Of a stretch of DNA of 64,000 nt, positions 1-10,763 are shown in pieces. Positions within the stretch are counted from its first letter, which is position 1, and every line of letters starts with the position of its first letter. The position numbers and the translations under genes are program-made. Under the pieces are notes generated by a model. The model was not told the DNA's origin and did not search any database. It saw only the letters and a program-made list of their open reading frames with translations. Source of the DNA: Bacillus atrophaeus (lineage in GTDB: Bacteria; Bacillota; Bacilli; Bacillales; Bacillaceae); contig NZ_LSBB01000002.1 of the NCBI RefSeq assembly GCF_001584335.1, forward strand, positions 62,001-126,000. The letters are read 5' to 3'.

Positions 1-1529
<1,529 letters not shown>

Positions 1530-2786
1530 CTATTTCACCTCCTGAATAGAAGGGTTTTGTGCTTGTTCATCAGTGCTTTCAACATTGATGTAATCGTTGT
1601 TGCCCGCAAGCGCGCCGATCAATGCGCCTCTGACGACAATCCCTTTCATTCTTTGCTTTTCGTCTACAACCGCGATTGGAATATTGGCGTCAGATACGAC
1701 GTCAAAAATCTCTGTCAAATACGTGCTTTCAGGCACAGTCGTAAATTCTGTATTCAAGATATCTTGAAGAGATAAATCCGACTCGGCTGCTTTTTTCGCA
1801 TCTGCTGCATTAATGACGCCCAATAGCTGCTTCTGTTTATCAACAGCGTATATAGAAGAAATACCGAGGTTTTTCATCAACGTCAAAGCAACACGAGGCC
1901 CTTTGTCAATCCGTACTGTCTCAGCACGTTTCATGATATGGCCCGCAGTCAGTACTTTTGATAAATCAACGTCTTCAACGAATTTTTCTACATATTCATT
2001 GGACGGGCTCATGAGAATCTCTTCCGGCGTGCCGATTTGAACGATGTTTCCATCCTTCATCAGCGCGATTCTGTCACCGATCCGAAGTGCTTCATCAAGA
2101 TCATGGGTAATGAAAATAATCGTTTTTCCAACCGAATCATGCAGATCAAGCAATTCATCCTGCATATCTTTGCGGATCAGCGGATCAAGCGCACTGAATG
2201 CTTCATCCATCAGCAATATATCCGGATCATTAGTCAGCGCCCGCGCAAGCCCGACACGCTGCTGCATTCCGCCGCTCAGCTGGTCAGGATACTGTTCTTC
2301 ATATCCTTCAAGTCCGACAAGCTTAAGTGATTCAATCGCTATTTGCTGCCGCTTTCCTTTTTCAATACCTTGCAGTTCCAAACCGTATTCAGTATTTTCA
2401 AGGATGGTTCTGTGAGGAAACAGAGCGAACTTTTGGAAGACCATGCTGATCTTTTTCCGGCGGACTTCCCGGAGCTGGTCTTTTGACATATTTGTTATCA
2501 TGTCACCATCAATATAAATTTTTCCGGCAGTCGGTTCAATCAGCCGGTTTAACAGCCGCACTAGAGTTGATTTTCCGCTCCCCGATAGACCCATGATGAC
2601 AAATATCTCCCCATCGTATACGTCAAAGTCTGCTTGATTGACACCAACGGTTGATCCAGTTGCTTTTAAGATCTCTTTTTTATTTTTACCGCTGTCAAGC
2701 ATTTGAATGGCTTTCTTTGTCTGTTTGCCAAAAACTTTAGATACTTTTTCGACTTTTATCTTAATTGGCTTCTCATCTATACTCAT
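1530..2786 (-). CDS. opuAA: Glycine betaine ABC transporter ATPase OpuAA
   Basis: ATP-binding subunit of the OpuA betaine importer, 418 aa from the ATG at 2786. That ATG is preceded by GGAGGG at good spacing; the reading frame is open a further 20 codons upstream, but nothing there looks like protein and 418 aa is the usual length. Walker A GLSGSGKST, signature LSGGMQQRVGLARA and Walker B ILLMDEAF are all present. The C-terminal third holds a tandem CBS module (from about residue 280), which in this family senses ionic strength. First gene of the operon. Confidence 0.96.
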   Translation of the reverse strand: MSIDEKPIKIKVEKVSKVFGKQTKKAIQMLDSGKNKKEILKATGSTVGVNQADFDVYDGEIFVIMGLSGSGKSTLVRLLNRLIEPTAGKIYIDGDMITNMSKDQLREVRRKKISMVFQKFALFPHRTILENTEYGLELQGIEKGKRQQIAIESLKLVGLEGYEEQYPDQLSGGMQQRVGLARALTNDPDILLMDEAFSALDPLIRKDMQDELLDLHDSVGKTIIFITHDLDEALRIGDRIALMKDGNIVQIGTPEEILMSPSNEYVEKFVEDVDLSKVLTAGHIMKRAETVRIDKGPRVALTLMKNLGISSIYAVDKQKQLLGVINAADAKKAAESDLSLQDILNTEFTTVPESTYLTEIFDVVSDANIPIAVVDEKQRMKGIVVRGALIGALAGNNDYINVESTDEQAQNPSIQEVK

Positions 2787-2953
2787 ATTTTCCCTCCATA
2801 TTAAGCAATCTTTTATACCGTAACATGTTTGTAACAAGACCACCAAACATCATAATCCCTTTTATTCTGTACCATAACTCGAAAAACATCCATGTGTCTT
2901 AATATCCTCGTGAATGCTTCTAAATGCTCTCTAATCCTCCTTAATTAATATAT

Positions 2954-2982
2954 TTTATAGGTAAAATTCAGTCTTTTTAACA
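2954..2982 (-). promoter_or_regulatory. Possible SigA promoter of opuA
   Basis: Minus-strand TGTTAA, 17-bp spacer, TATAAA, about 170 bp upstream of opuAA. The -10 is good and the -35 poor, as is common for osmotically controlled promoters. Weak support only. Confidence 0.35.
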
Positions 2983-2983
2983 G

Positions 2984-2998
2984 TTGAAAGCGATTACT
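2984..2998 (+). promoter_or_regulatory. cre-like sequence upstream of the opuA promoter
   Basis: TTGAAAGCGATTACT fits the degenerate CcpA consensus WTGNAANCGNWNNCW at every defined position and lies directly upstream of the candidate -35. I know of no catabolite control of opuA, so this may be chance. Confidence 0.3.
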
Positions 2999-3244
2999 AA
3001 AAATGTGCTTTCCAGGTAATATCATCGGTTTTTATTCCTTATCATGGAAATTCGAGTTATAAAACAATCATAAGTTCAATGCAGAACACAAATATTTTAT
3101 GACTACAACTAGTCTATGCACGCTGTGCGAAACTGGCTGCTTTGCAGACAAATAACGCAGAGAACTGGAAAAAAGGCACCCATAATGCGGCGCCCTCTAA
3201 AATAACCTGCTAAAAAGTTAATGGAATAAATTTCATAAAAAAAC

Positions 3245-3370
3245 TCATACGGAACTCACTTTCTCTAGAACCTTCTTCCCTTGCCGGGTGAACTGCAGCT
3301 CTCTCACTTGATCAAGAGCCAGACCCTTCCCTGCAGTCTGGAGTCTCGAAAACGGAGCGACAGCATTCAT
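3245..3370 (-). pseudogene. Short open fragment, possibly the 3' remnant of a lost gene
   Basis: An open frame of 41 codons from an ATG at 3370, open further upstream into the 3' end of niaP. The peptide ends RELQFTRQGKKVLEKVSSV, which has the look of a charged C-terminal helix of a real protein, for example the 'T..G..VL' ending common in winged-helix or DUF proteins. No convincing ribosome binding site precedes it. I cannot name the family. It may be what is left of a gene at the yceJ-yceK position, or chance. Confidence 0.25.
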
Positions 3371-3380
3371 AAATTGATGC

Positions 3381-4586
3381 TCATTCCGCAAGCTCTGTTT
3401 GTTTCGTTTCTTTCCCCATGATCAGAATACTTGCGACCGCGATCAGAATCGCTATGCAAAAGACCGTAAAAATAACAGAAAACGATACATGCTGTGCGGC
3501 TAGCGTACCGACTAGAAGCGGGCCGAAAATGCCGCCGATTCTGCCGCACGCAGCCGTTGTTCCCGAGCCTGTTGCACGGATGGATGTCGGGTATTGCTCC
3601 GGCGTATACGCGTACAGCACGCCCCATGCTCCAAGGTTAAAGAAGGACAGCAGCATGCCGGCAGTCAGCAGCAATGCCAGTGAATCCGCGGTGCCGAAGA
3701 AGAACGCGCTGCCCGCCGTACCCAGTAAATAAATGACCAAAATGCTTTTCCGACCAGCTTTTTCAATCAGCCAAGCGGCTGAAAAATAACCCGGCAGCTG
3801 TGCAAGAGTCATCAGCAGCACATATTCAAAACTTTCGATCATGCTGAATCCTTTCATCAGCATCACGCTTGGAAGCCACAGAAACATCCCGTAATAAGAA
3901 AACACCACACAAAACCACACAACCGACAGCATGACCGTAGGACGCAAATACTGTCCCGACCACACGCTTTTCACATTATCCCATACCGATTTCTTCTGAG
4001 GCTGAAGCGATTCATATTTAGGCGAATCAGGCAGCCCCGTCCGCAAATACAGCGCATAAAAAGCCGATAGCGCGGTTAAAAGCAATGCCGTTTGCCACCC
4101 ATAACTCGGGATGACAAAGTAAGAAATGACAGCGGCGGCGAGCCAGCCTACCGCCCAAAAGCTTTCAAGCAGCACAATCACCCTTCCCCGTTTCTCAGGG
4201 GCAACCGCTTCAGATACCAAGGTTGAAGCAACGGGAAGTTCACCGCCAAGCCCCATCCCGATAAAGAAGCGTAATATAAGAAAAGCGGACAAGCTTGTCG
4301 CAAATGCTGAAATGCCGCTTCCGATTGAGAAAAATAAGAGCGTGATAATAAATACTTTTTTCCGGCCGATCCGATCAGCCAGCAATCCGAACATAAACGC
4401 GCCCGCTGCCATGCCGATGGAATTCACACTGCCGATCCACTTCATTTCACCGGGAGATAAATTCCATTCCACATGCAGTGCGGCGATAATAAACGATAAT
4501 ATTCCGACGTCCATTGCATCAAACAGCCACCCAAGTCCGGCGACCCCCAGCAATTTTCGCTGAGAAATAGGCTGTTGTTTCTTCAT
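3381..4586 (-). CDS. niaP: Niacin (nicotinate) transporter, MFS family, NiaP
   Basis: Major facilitator that imports nicotinic acid for NAD synthesis; ortholog of B. subtilis YceI/NiaP (400 aa; here 401). Twelve transmembrane segments are apparent, with the MFS loop motif GLLADRIGRKKVF between TM2 and TM3 and the sugar-porter-like RFFIGMGLGGELP in TM4. The start at 4586 (MKKQQPISQRKLLG) is preceded by AGGGG at 8 bases; a GTG three codons earlier is less well placed. Transcribed alone, behind a candidate NiaR-controlled promoter, downstream of the yceH terminator. Confidence 0.92.
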   Translation of the reverse strand: MKKQQPISQRKLLGVAGLGWLFDAMDVGILSFIIAALHVEWNLSPGEMKWIGSVNSIGMAAGAFMFGLLADRIGRKKVFIITLLFFSIGSGISAFATSLSAFLILRFFIGMGLGGELPVASTLVSEAVAPEKRGRVIVLLESFWAVGWLAAAVISYFVIPSYGWQTALLLTALSAFYALYLRTGLPDSPKYESLQPQKKSVWDNVKSVWSGQYLRPTVMLSVVWFCVVFSYYGMFLWLPSVMLMKGFSMIESFEYVLLMTLAQLPGYFSAAWLIEKAGRKSILVIYLLGTAGSAFFFGTADSLALLLTAGMLLSFFNLGAWGVLYAYTPEQYPTSIRATGSGTTAACGRIGGIFGPLLVGTLAAQHVSFSVIFTVFCIAILIAVASILIMGKETKQTELAE

Positions 4587-4622
4587 TGACAGCACCCCTG
4601 ATCGAAAAGTAATTACCGTTTC

Positions 4623-4651
4623 AGTTTACACATGTCTTTACACCTTGTCAT
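4623..4651 (-). promoter_or_regulatory. niaP promoter with candidate NiaR operator
   Basis: Minus-strand ATGACA, 17-bp spacer, TAAACT. The spacer contains an imperfect inverted repeat (ACAtGTcTTTACACcTTGT on the plus strand, 4630-4648) resembling the niacin-responsive NiaR box. A repressor bound there would block RNA polymerase. The operator match is from memory of the motif. Confidence 0.5.
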
Positions 4652-4679
4652 TAAAAATTTTATGGGTGCCTGTCCGAAC

Positions 4680-4713
4680 AAAAAACCCCGCTTGTCCTTA
4701 AACAAGTGGGGTT
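4680..4713 (-). terminator. Intrinsic terminator after yceH
   Basis: Minus strand: AACCCCaCTTGT, 4-5 base loop, ACAAGcGGGGTT followed by a T run, starting a few bases after the yceH stop. It closes the long Ter stress operon. Confidence 0.9.
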
Positions 4714-4717
4714 CCCT

Positions 4718-5809
4718 TTATTGCTGCAATGCCGCTTTTTTAATATTGTCTTGAAGCTGCTGAATGCGTTTCGCTCCGTCTTCACGCAAGCGTTTGTTTT
4801 CTTCTTCGATTTGTTTTGTTTCCTGCATCCCGCTGACGATTGTATTCCAAGACGATTCAATTGTTTCAATATCAATACTTGGTCTTCCCGCCATTCTCGC
4901 AATTTCAACACTTTGACTTGAAATGTTTTCGGCGTTTCTCTTCAGCATTTCATTTGTGCGGCGATCCAGTTCACTCATGGAATCAGCCACAAGCTTTTGC
5001 CGTTTTACTGTAACAGCCTGAATAATTCCGTTTTTAAAAATCGGAATCGTGATGATAAAGGCAGAGTTGATTTTTCCGATCAGCTTTGTATTTCCGCGCT
5101 GCAGCAGGCGGATTTGCGGTGCGGTTTGAAGTGCGACCATCCGCGCCATATCAAGGTCGTATACCCGTTCCTCCAAAGCCTGAATACCGTTACGGAGCGT
5201 ATCAAGCTGCATTTGCGCCAGCTGATTGCCGCCAGCTGCTTTTTCTTCGTAAGAAGGTATGATAGACTGCATCTCCTCAAGCTTCATTTGACCGGCAACC
5301 ACATACTTTTCAAGCTCCATGTAGTAATTGATGTTGTTTTCGTACATTTCGTCAAGAGTATGAGTTGTTTTCGTCATTTCATCTTTATATTTTGAAATCT
5401 CGACATGGATTTTCTCAATCTCTCCGCCGAGTGTCTGGTACTTTTTAAAGATTTTTTCAACCATACTGCCGCCGCGCTTGAAAATCTTGGCCATCAGGCC
5501 TTTGGGCTCGTCAAAATCATTTTTGTCAAAGCGGTCCATAATTTTCCCAAGCTGCGTAAGCATCGTACCGGAATCTGTGACGCTTGTTGTTTTCATCATT
5601 CCTAAGATACGGTCAGAGAACTTGGAGATCTCAACGGCAGGCTCCTTTCCGTACTCTAACAGCTCCAATTGGTTTTTCACGTCAATTTGCTGGGCAATGC
5701 GCTGCACCTCAGGTTCCTGGCGCAGCTGCAGGCGGATGTCATCCGCTTTTTGCTCAGAAATTTCTTCATTTTTATCAAGAACAAGCAAGTTATTGTTATC
5801 TGTAGTCAT
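4718..5809 (-). CDS. yceH: TelA-family toxic anion resistance protein YceH
   Basis: Cytoplasmic protein of the TelA/KlaA family (PF05816), 363 aa, equal to B. subtilis YceH. It is predicted to be almost wholly alpha-helical with long charged stretches (LEKYVVAGQMKLEEMQSI, TKQIEEENKRLREDGAKR) that look like coiled coil. TelA proteins recur with TerC/TerD genes in tellurite and metal stress clusters, but their biochemical role is unknown. Last gene of the Ter operon; starts 15 bases after the yceG stop and ends at a strong terminator. Confidence 0.93.
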   Translation of the reverse strand: MTTDNNNLLVLDKNEEISEQKADDIRLQLRQEPEVQRIAQQIDVKNQLELLEYGKEPAVEISKFSDRILGMMKTTSVTDSGTMLTQLGKIMDRFDKNDFDEPKGLMAKIFKRGGSMVEKIFKKYQTLGGEIEKIHVEISKYKDEMTKTTHTLDEMYENNINYYMELEKYVVAGQMKLEEMQSIIPSYEEKAAGGNQLAQMQLDTLRNGIQALEERVYDLDMARMVALQTAPQIRLLQRGNTKLIGKINSAFIITIPIFKNGIIQAVTVKRQKLVADSMSELDRRTNEMLKRNAENISSQSVEIARMAGRPSIDIETIESSWNTIVSGMQETKQIEEENKRLREDGAKRIQQLQDNIKKAALQQ

Positions 5810-5824
5810 GCTTTTCTTCTCTCC

Positions 5825-7438
5825 TTACTTTTGGGTAATGGTTCTGAATAATCTTCTCACGATTGAAGGCTCTTTATAGTCCTGTTGAAACACCATATCC
5901 TCCAGCCAATGAATATCGTACTGATCCTCTTCTATATAATGTTCGATGTCTTGATGCCCGGGAGGATTGTAAATGGCGATATCAATTCCGATCTCATTCA
6001 AAAACAGAAGCGCCGCCGCATCTGAGCGTGTCAATTCCCCGTTGAATTCCGTGTGATACAGGAGAAGCTTCGGCACGGTTTGCGCATAATCAAATGTTTG
6101 GATCAATTTCAGCAATTTGGCAGGAAGATTTGTCGTTTGTTTAAATAAGTAGATTTGCACATCTTTTTCCTGTTCCTTATTTAGAGCCTTCAGCCGCGGA
6201 TGCCTGCACATTCTAGAAATGGTTTTAGCGATTGCGGACTGAATCCCTGACGGCAATTGCTTGTATTGCCATACATTGCTTTCCATCAGTTTATCCGGGT
6301 CAATGATGCCGTCCTGATTAAGTGCGTGGCTGTAATGAAATTGATAGTTCGATTTGATTTCCTCCGTAAACGGGAAGCTTCTGACCATTTCAGTTTCTTG
6401 GTATTCCGCCATCGTGTGCAGCCTGTTCCAATATTCTTTATTGTCCTTTGACACACCCATGATTTTGGCAAATACGTTCGGAATGTCGACCGATTGCTTA
6501 TTCGCTTTAAAATTAGGCCTGATAAACGCGCGCTCCTTCGCGATTAAAAACAGTTCATCATAAGTGGTTTTCAGCGTGACGGATACCGGCGTATGGTCTC
6601 TGAATTGCCATGGCTTGTACAGCATGGATTCCTCATGATTCAGGACATGCTCGATTTCCTTTGTTGACCGATAGGCAACCGTAGATTTCCGGTCGGGCTT
6701 CTCTTTCGGGAAAGGCTGGGGCTCTGATACATCCGGAAGTTTGAGCGTAAATGTCAGCTGCCGCTGCGGATCAATCTGTATGAGCTGGTCCGTTCCCGCC
6801 GGATGAAAAAGGAGGACATCACAGCCAATCAGCATCAGATAATATAAAAAATACAACTGGCTTTTCGATGCGTCCCCGTACCAAACCACCTTCGGCATCT
6901 CTCGCTCTATATCGGCTTTTTCAAGCCATGGATTCAGATGATTTAACGAAAACTTTGAAACATCCAGCAGCACTCTTCGAAAATCGGGATGATTCAGCCC
7001 CTGCTCATGGTTCGCCGCAAACGTATGTAAAACCGTCATCAAGCATTTTCGCAAATGCCGGTGCATGAGGGGATCAGAATGCTTCGCAATCAGCTGCTCC
7101 CCGTCAAGAAAGGCGACAAAGCGGCCGACAGACAGCCCTTTTTCTTTTTGATTGATGGTATGAATGTGCTGAAGCGCCTGAAAGGTCTCCGGCGCGATTG
7201 TTTTATCAAGCGTTTCGCTTAATACATGGATATTCTCATTGGCTGACAGCTCGTACAATTCATTATAGTAATCGGTCTCATCAAAGGGCGTACCCAGAAT
7301 TTGCCCGGCCAGCCGCGTGAAGGCCGGTCCCGGCTCTTTCTCATAAACTGCCCGCTCCGGCAATGGCTGAAGCAGAATGCTCTTCCAATCATCATTCACC
7401 GGCTCGGCCCTATGGATGGTCAACTCTTCTTGTCTCAT
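5825..7438 (-). CDS. yceG: YceG, putative component of the Ter 'biosynthetic module'
   Basis: Soluble protein of 537 aa from the ATG at 7438 (MRQEELTIHRAEPV), matching the length of B. subtilis YceG. The frame is open six codons further, but the GGAGG lies 5 bases before this ATG and inside the longer version. It belongs to the YceG_bac family (PF14266), described only as a component of the biosynthetic module linked to Ter genes. No catalytic motif is obvious to me. Its neighbours upstream here are the other enzymes of that module, which supports a shared pathway. Confidence 0.93.
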   Translation of the reverse strand: MRQEELTIHRAEPVNDDWKSILLQPLPERAVYEKEPGPAFTRLAGQILGTPFDETDYYNELYELSANENIHVLSETLDKTIAPETFQALQHIHTINQKEKGLSVGRFVAFLDGEQLIAKHSDPLMHRHLRKCLMTVLHTFAANHEQGLNHPDFRRVLLDVSKFSLNHLNPWLEKADIEREMPKVVWYGDASKSQLYFLYYLMLIGCDVLLFHPAGTDQLIQIDPQRQLTFTLKLPDVSEPQPFPKEKPDRKSTVAYRSTKEIEHVLNHEESMLYKPWQFRDHTPVSVTLKTTYDELFLIAKERAFIRPNFKANKQSVDIPNVFAKIMGVSKDNKEYWNRLHTMAEYQETEMVRSFPFTEEIKSNYQFHYSHALNQDGIIDPDKLMESNVWQYKQLPSGIQSAIAKTISRMCRHPRLKALNKEQEKDVQIYLFKQTTNLPAKLLKLIQTFDYAQTVPKLLLYHTEFNGELTRSDAAALLFLNEIGIDIAIYNPPGHQDIEHYIEEDQYDIHWLEDMVFQQDYKEPSIVRRLFRTITQK

Positions 7439-7467
7439 CATATCCTCCTTTCTCATACGTCATTTTT

Positions 7468-8268
7468 TTACACTTGTTTTAAACGGGACAGGCGGGACAA
7501 AACAGCCGCTGTCATTTCTTCTCCCGCCAGGATACCGCTGCTTGCTGTTTTGCGTAAATTCGGGTAATGCCGCAGCACTTCGCCGTGGGCTGGCGCTATG
7601 CCGAAATCAGCTTCTTGAATCAGCTCAAGGTCCAGCAGCGAATCTCCCGCCGTACAGACCTCTTCAAGCGAAAGCTTTGATTTTAAATAAGCGACAGCCT
7701 TCCATTTATTGAGCGGATTTGGAATAAAGTAAAGCTTCCGGCCCTGTAAGGACACCTGCCAGCCTTTACTCGCGCCCCATTCCTTCACAGCAGCACTGTC
7801 AATGTGCGCTAATTTTTCTTCATTCAGTATCAAATAGACAAAATAGTGATGCGCCGTGCGGGTTCTTTCAACTGCGGCCGATAGAGGCAGGCTTGCGATT
7901 TCTCTCAGCATTTGCTCAATCGGGAGACAGGCTGCCAGCTGTTCTTCTACGATCTCAGCCCATTCTGTCAGAGGTTCCCCATTCTTTAATATGCAGCCGC
8001 CGTTTGTGGTCACCGCGTATTCCGGCACAATATCATGCTGTAAAAATTGAAGTCTCTTATACTGTTCGTTAGTGCGTGTCGTGACTGGGATAAAATAGTT
8101 CTCTTTCTGAATCCGTTTCAAATTTTCTTTTGTGATACCGCTAATATAGGAGATTTCCCTGCCGTGCAACGTTTCCGTCAGCTCAATGCCCGCTTCCATT
8201 TCGGCTGCTCCGACCATGCGTCTGGAATAAATTAATGTTCTGTCTAAATCACTGGCAAATGCGTTCAT
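7468..8268 (-). CDS. HAD-superfamily phosphatase of the Ter biosynthetic module
   Basis: A 266-aa haloacid dehalogenase-type hydrolase. Motif I is FASDLDRTLIYS with nucleophile Asp7 and acid Asp9; a motif II-like threonine lies in YFIPVTTRT (about 57-65); motif III/IV is seen in NKWKAVAYLK and CTAGDSLLDLELIQEADFGIAP (about 205-226). Cap and lengths fit the Cof/sucrose-phosphatase-like group. Its ATG overlaps the stop of the preceding StiP-like gene by 4 bases, so it is coupled. Probably removes a phosphate from the product of the two PRTase-type enzymes; the substrate is unknown. I do not recall a counterpart in the B. subtilis 168 yce operon. Confidence 0.85.
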   Translation of the reverse strand: MNAFASDLDRTLIYSRRMVGAAEMEAGIELTETLHGREISYISGITKENLKRIQKENYFIPVTTRTNEQYKRLQFLQHDIVPEYAVTTNGGCILKNGEPLTEWAEIVEEQLAACLPIEQMLREIASLPLSAAVERTRTAHHYFVYLILNEEKLAHIDSAAVKEWGASKGWQVSLQGRKLYFIPNPLNKWKAVAYLKSKLSLEEVCTAGDSLLDLELIQEADFGIAPAHGEVLRHYPNLRKTASSGILAGEEMTAAVLSRLSRLKQV

Positions 8269-9374
8269 AGGCTTTTCTCCGCCGGACGGATCAGCCCGCA
8301 GCAGCTATAAGACATATTTTCGTATTCTATTACCGGAACTCCCCGATCTTCCGCAAGCAGCAAAATGTGCTGAAGCGCTTCCTCGGAGCCCGGTTGAATA
8401 AGGATCTTCCAAGGCACACGGCGTAAAAGCACACGGGTTGTTTCGCCCACTCCAGGCTTAATCAGATTTGTGTTGCTGATTCCAAAATCCTTCTGTATCG
8501 ACTGAATGGAGGCCAGTCCGCTCCAATCAGGCGCTTCCCGTTTTTGCTGAAGCAACTCGGCTCTGTGTTCGGCTTCTTTCTCAATAGACGGAAATTGGCC
8601 CGTTATCGTTTCAATATAAAGATTTGAAACGTCTTCTGCGAGAAGCTCCCGATAATACTTCGCCCCATGGAAATCGGACGGGCCGATCCATTTTTCATTC
8701 AAAATAGTTCGGCTCACAAGGCCAGATACAGTAGAGTTTAAGCACGCGCTCGGAATCAGGAAATCCTCCTTCGTTCCGTAAATATCAGCGCAATGTCCGG
8801 GGTCCGCAAGCACCGCCAGTTCTGAGGAAAGCCCTCTGCCATACTGTTGATTAAACCGCTCCACTGAACGGATCAGTTCTTTTGTGATAGCGCCTTTCCC
8901 CGTCCACCCGTCAATAAAGGCGACTGCCCCGTTCGGGTGATGATTCAATATATAATGCAATGCATTCTCATCAATTCCTCTATCGCGAATAATGGATATG
9001 CTGTAATGAGGAACAGAGGTGTGATACTTTCTCTCAATATATCGTTTGATTAAAACACCGATGGGCGTGCCCGCTCTTGCCAGACTGCACAGCACGGTAT
9101 TCTTCCCGCTCCTGGCGAAAATTTGCTCCGCGACAATGCCCGCCGCCAGCGCAACCTTTTGTTTGCTGTCTTCAAGCGATGCATAAAACAGCTGCATATA
9201 TTCATCTGTCGGCTTGTATTCAATCGGCAGCATTTCAGAATAATGAGTCCCGCTTTGAATCGATTGTTCCCGCTCTTCTGTGCTTTTTTCTATTGAAATA
9301 TCGGATAGGTCTTTTAAAAGAAACGTTACATCCTCTTTCGCATAGCTCCCAAGCTGGTCAATAACGTCTGCCAA
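8265..9374 (-). CDS. StiP-family PRTase_1-type protein with C-terminal PELOTA-like domain
   Basis: 369 aa. Annotated in databases as cysteine protease StiP (PF11202), but the fold was predicted to be a phosphoribosyltransferase. Visible motifs: SLARAGTPIG (98-107), SIIRDRGID (127-135) and the PRPP-loop-like DGWTGKGAIT (155-164). The last 60 residues (TRVLLRRVPWKILIQPGSEEALQHI and onward) fit the PELOTA_1 domain. The start is TTG at 9374; its ribosome binding site is poor and the upstream PRTase stop is 6 bases away, so coupling is likely. The next methionine would delete the conserved N-terminus. It sits between the PRTase-TRSP gene and the HAD gene. Confidence 0.82.
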   Translation of the reverse strand: MADVIDQLGSYAKEDVTFLLKDLSDISIEKSTEEREQSIQSGTHYSEMLPIEYKPTDEYMQLFYASLEDSKQKVALAAGIVAEQIFARSGKNTVLCSLARAGTPIGVLIKRYIERKYHTSVPHYSISIIRDRGIDENALHYILNHHPNGAVAFIDGWTGKGAITKELIRSVERFNQQYGRGLSSELAVLADPGHCADIYGTKEDFLIPSACLNSTVSGLVSRTILNEKWIGPSDFHGAKYYRELLAEDVSNLYIETITGQFPSIEKEAEHRAELLQQKREAPDWSGLASIQSIQKDFGISNTNLIKPGVGETTRVLLRRVPWKILIQPGSEEALQHILLLAEDRGVPVIEYENMSYSCCGLIRPAEKSL

Positions 9375-9380
9375 TGCAGC

Positions 9381-10763
9381 TCACGCCCTTCCCGAAATGG
9401 TCACGATATGAATATGTGACATTCCCTTTTCTTTAAAAATATCGAAAATCGGCTGTAATGACTCATCTGAAACCGCCTTTTCAAAACACAAGAAGACTTC
9501 ATCATAGCCTTCATCCGGTAGATTATAGACAAAATGGCGAATCGACTCATCTTCAGGGTTCATAAAGGAATACCCGTTTTGCACCGCGTACCCCTCTCTT
9601 GCAGCAGGATGAATCGGACTGCGGGTTGTCGATTGATAAAACACAGCGCCGCTCAGCTCTGCCGCGATTTTCATCGGGACATACATCAGTTCTCCCGTTC
9701 CGAGCACAAGCGTCCTATCCCCTTTCCGAAAACCCTCGATATGATGAGCGGCTTTTTGGCAGGCTTCGTGTACGGACACTCGGTCAGCAGGCGTCAAACC
9801 GAATCTTCCCGTTTCTTTTATATAAGGAAACGGACCGGCTTCTTTAGGCGCTGTTTCGGGCTGATAAGAAACAGATGTGAAAAACCCAGATACATCAATG
9901 TCCGTTCTGCATACATGGGAACCTTGCAGCTTCGGCCGGTAATTGTGGATTGAATCCGATAACGGCTCGCCCCGGAAGGAAATCCGGCCTGATAATAAAG
10001 CGGAAGTTGAAATCGTAATGCCCAATTCCCGTTCTGCTGCTGAAAAAGCCTGCCGATGCGCCTCTGTACGCCAATCCAGTAATGACAGAACGGCGTATTC
10101 CTTACGGGGATATTTCGACTGAATATCTCGAATGATGTTTAATGCAGTTTTGCCCGTTGTCAATTCATCATCTACAAGAATGATCGGACATTGATTGTCC
10201 AAGACATGATGTTCCGCATAACAAACCTGATCGGCCGCATGGGAATGTTCCTCCACAAATGTGATTGCAGGCTCTGTATCACTGATCTGCTCGCGTGTGG
10301 TATGGACATATGATGCGTTCTCCATGCAATCATAGACACCGTGGCCGAGGGCTGTGGCTGTTTCCGCGAATCCAATCACCAGCGGCGCTTCCGGAAGCGT
10401 AAATCGCTGTGCTTGTAAGATTTGATATGCCGTTTGAATATCGCTATGGTTTTCTGAAAGGAACCCCTTTAAAATGTCTTTTTTATCCTTCAAAGGCCGT
10501 CCTGTTTTTTGCTCTGCATATTCAAAAGCCAAGAGACCGGAGGCCAACAGCGGTTTCAGCGGGTGCACGGGAATATGTTTGCCGAGCACTTTGCTGACAA
10601 ATAAGAAACCTCTTTTTTTGTTCACCCGAGCCGCCATTTCAAACAAATGATGTTCCGGTATGGACAGCGGGTTGTCTGTTATGGAAAGGTCAACCGCCAT
10701 ATTGTCCATAATGTGCAGCATTTGGCTGTTCTGTGAGCAAGTCGGTAAAATGTCGGATTTCAT
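9381..10763 (-). CDS. Phosphoribosyltransferase with C-terminal TRSP domain
   Basis: 460 aa, two domains. An N-terminal PRTase_2 domain carries a textbook PRPP-binding loop, ILVDDELTTGKT (residues 195-206). The C-terminal TRSP domain shows its name-giving motif, STTRSPIHP, at about 378-386, preceded by the glycine-rich LVLGTGELMY. Family knowledge: this protein is a core enzyme of the predicted Ter-linked pathway for a nucleoside-like metabolite. The ATG at 10763 overlaps the upstream lyase gene by 74 bases; GGGGTG precedes it at normal spacing, and the residues from 19 on (MDNMAVDLSITDNP) match the family. An internal start at residue 19 is possible. Confidence 0.87.
   Translation of the reverse strand: MKSDILPTCSQNSQMLHIMDNMAVDLSITDNPLSIPEHHLFEMAARVNKKRGFLFVSKVLGKHIPVHPLKPLLASGLLAFEYAEQKTGRPLKDKKDILKGFLSENHSDIQTAYQILQAQRFTLPEAPLVIGFAETATALGHGVYDCMENASYVHTTREQISDTEPAITFVEEHSHAADQVCYAEHHVLDNQCPIILVDDELTTGKTALNIIRDIQSKYPRKEYAVLSLLDWRTEAHRQAFSAAERELGITISTSALLSGRISFRGEPLSDSIHNYRPKLQGSHVCRTDIDVSGFFTSVSYQPETAPKEAGPFPYIKETGRFGLTPADRVSVHEACQKAAHHIEGFRKGDRTLVLGTGELMYVPMKIAAELSGAVFYQSTTRSPIHPAAREGYAVQNGYSFMNPEDESIRHFVYNLPDEGYDEVFLCFEKAVSDESLQPIFDIFKEKGMSHIHIVTISGRA

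Larger units (their letters stand above)
2787..3380. other. 594-base region between niaP and opuAA without an intact gene
   Basis: Holds the opuA leader and candidate promoter (about 2950-2985) and, next to the niaP stop, a short open stretch with protein-like composition (see 3245-3370). In B. subtilis 168 I recall yceJ and yceK between these two genes; neither is intact here. The middle part (3000-3240) shows nothing I can name. Confidence 0.5.
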
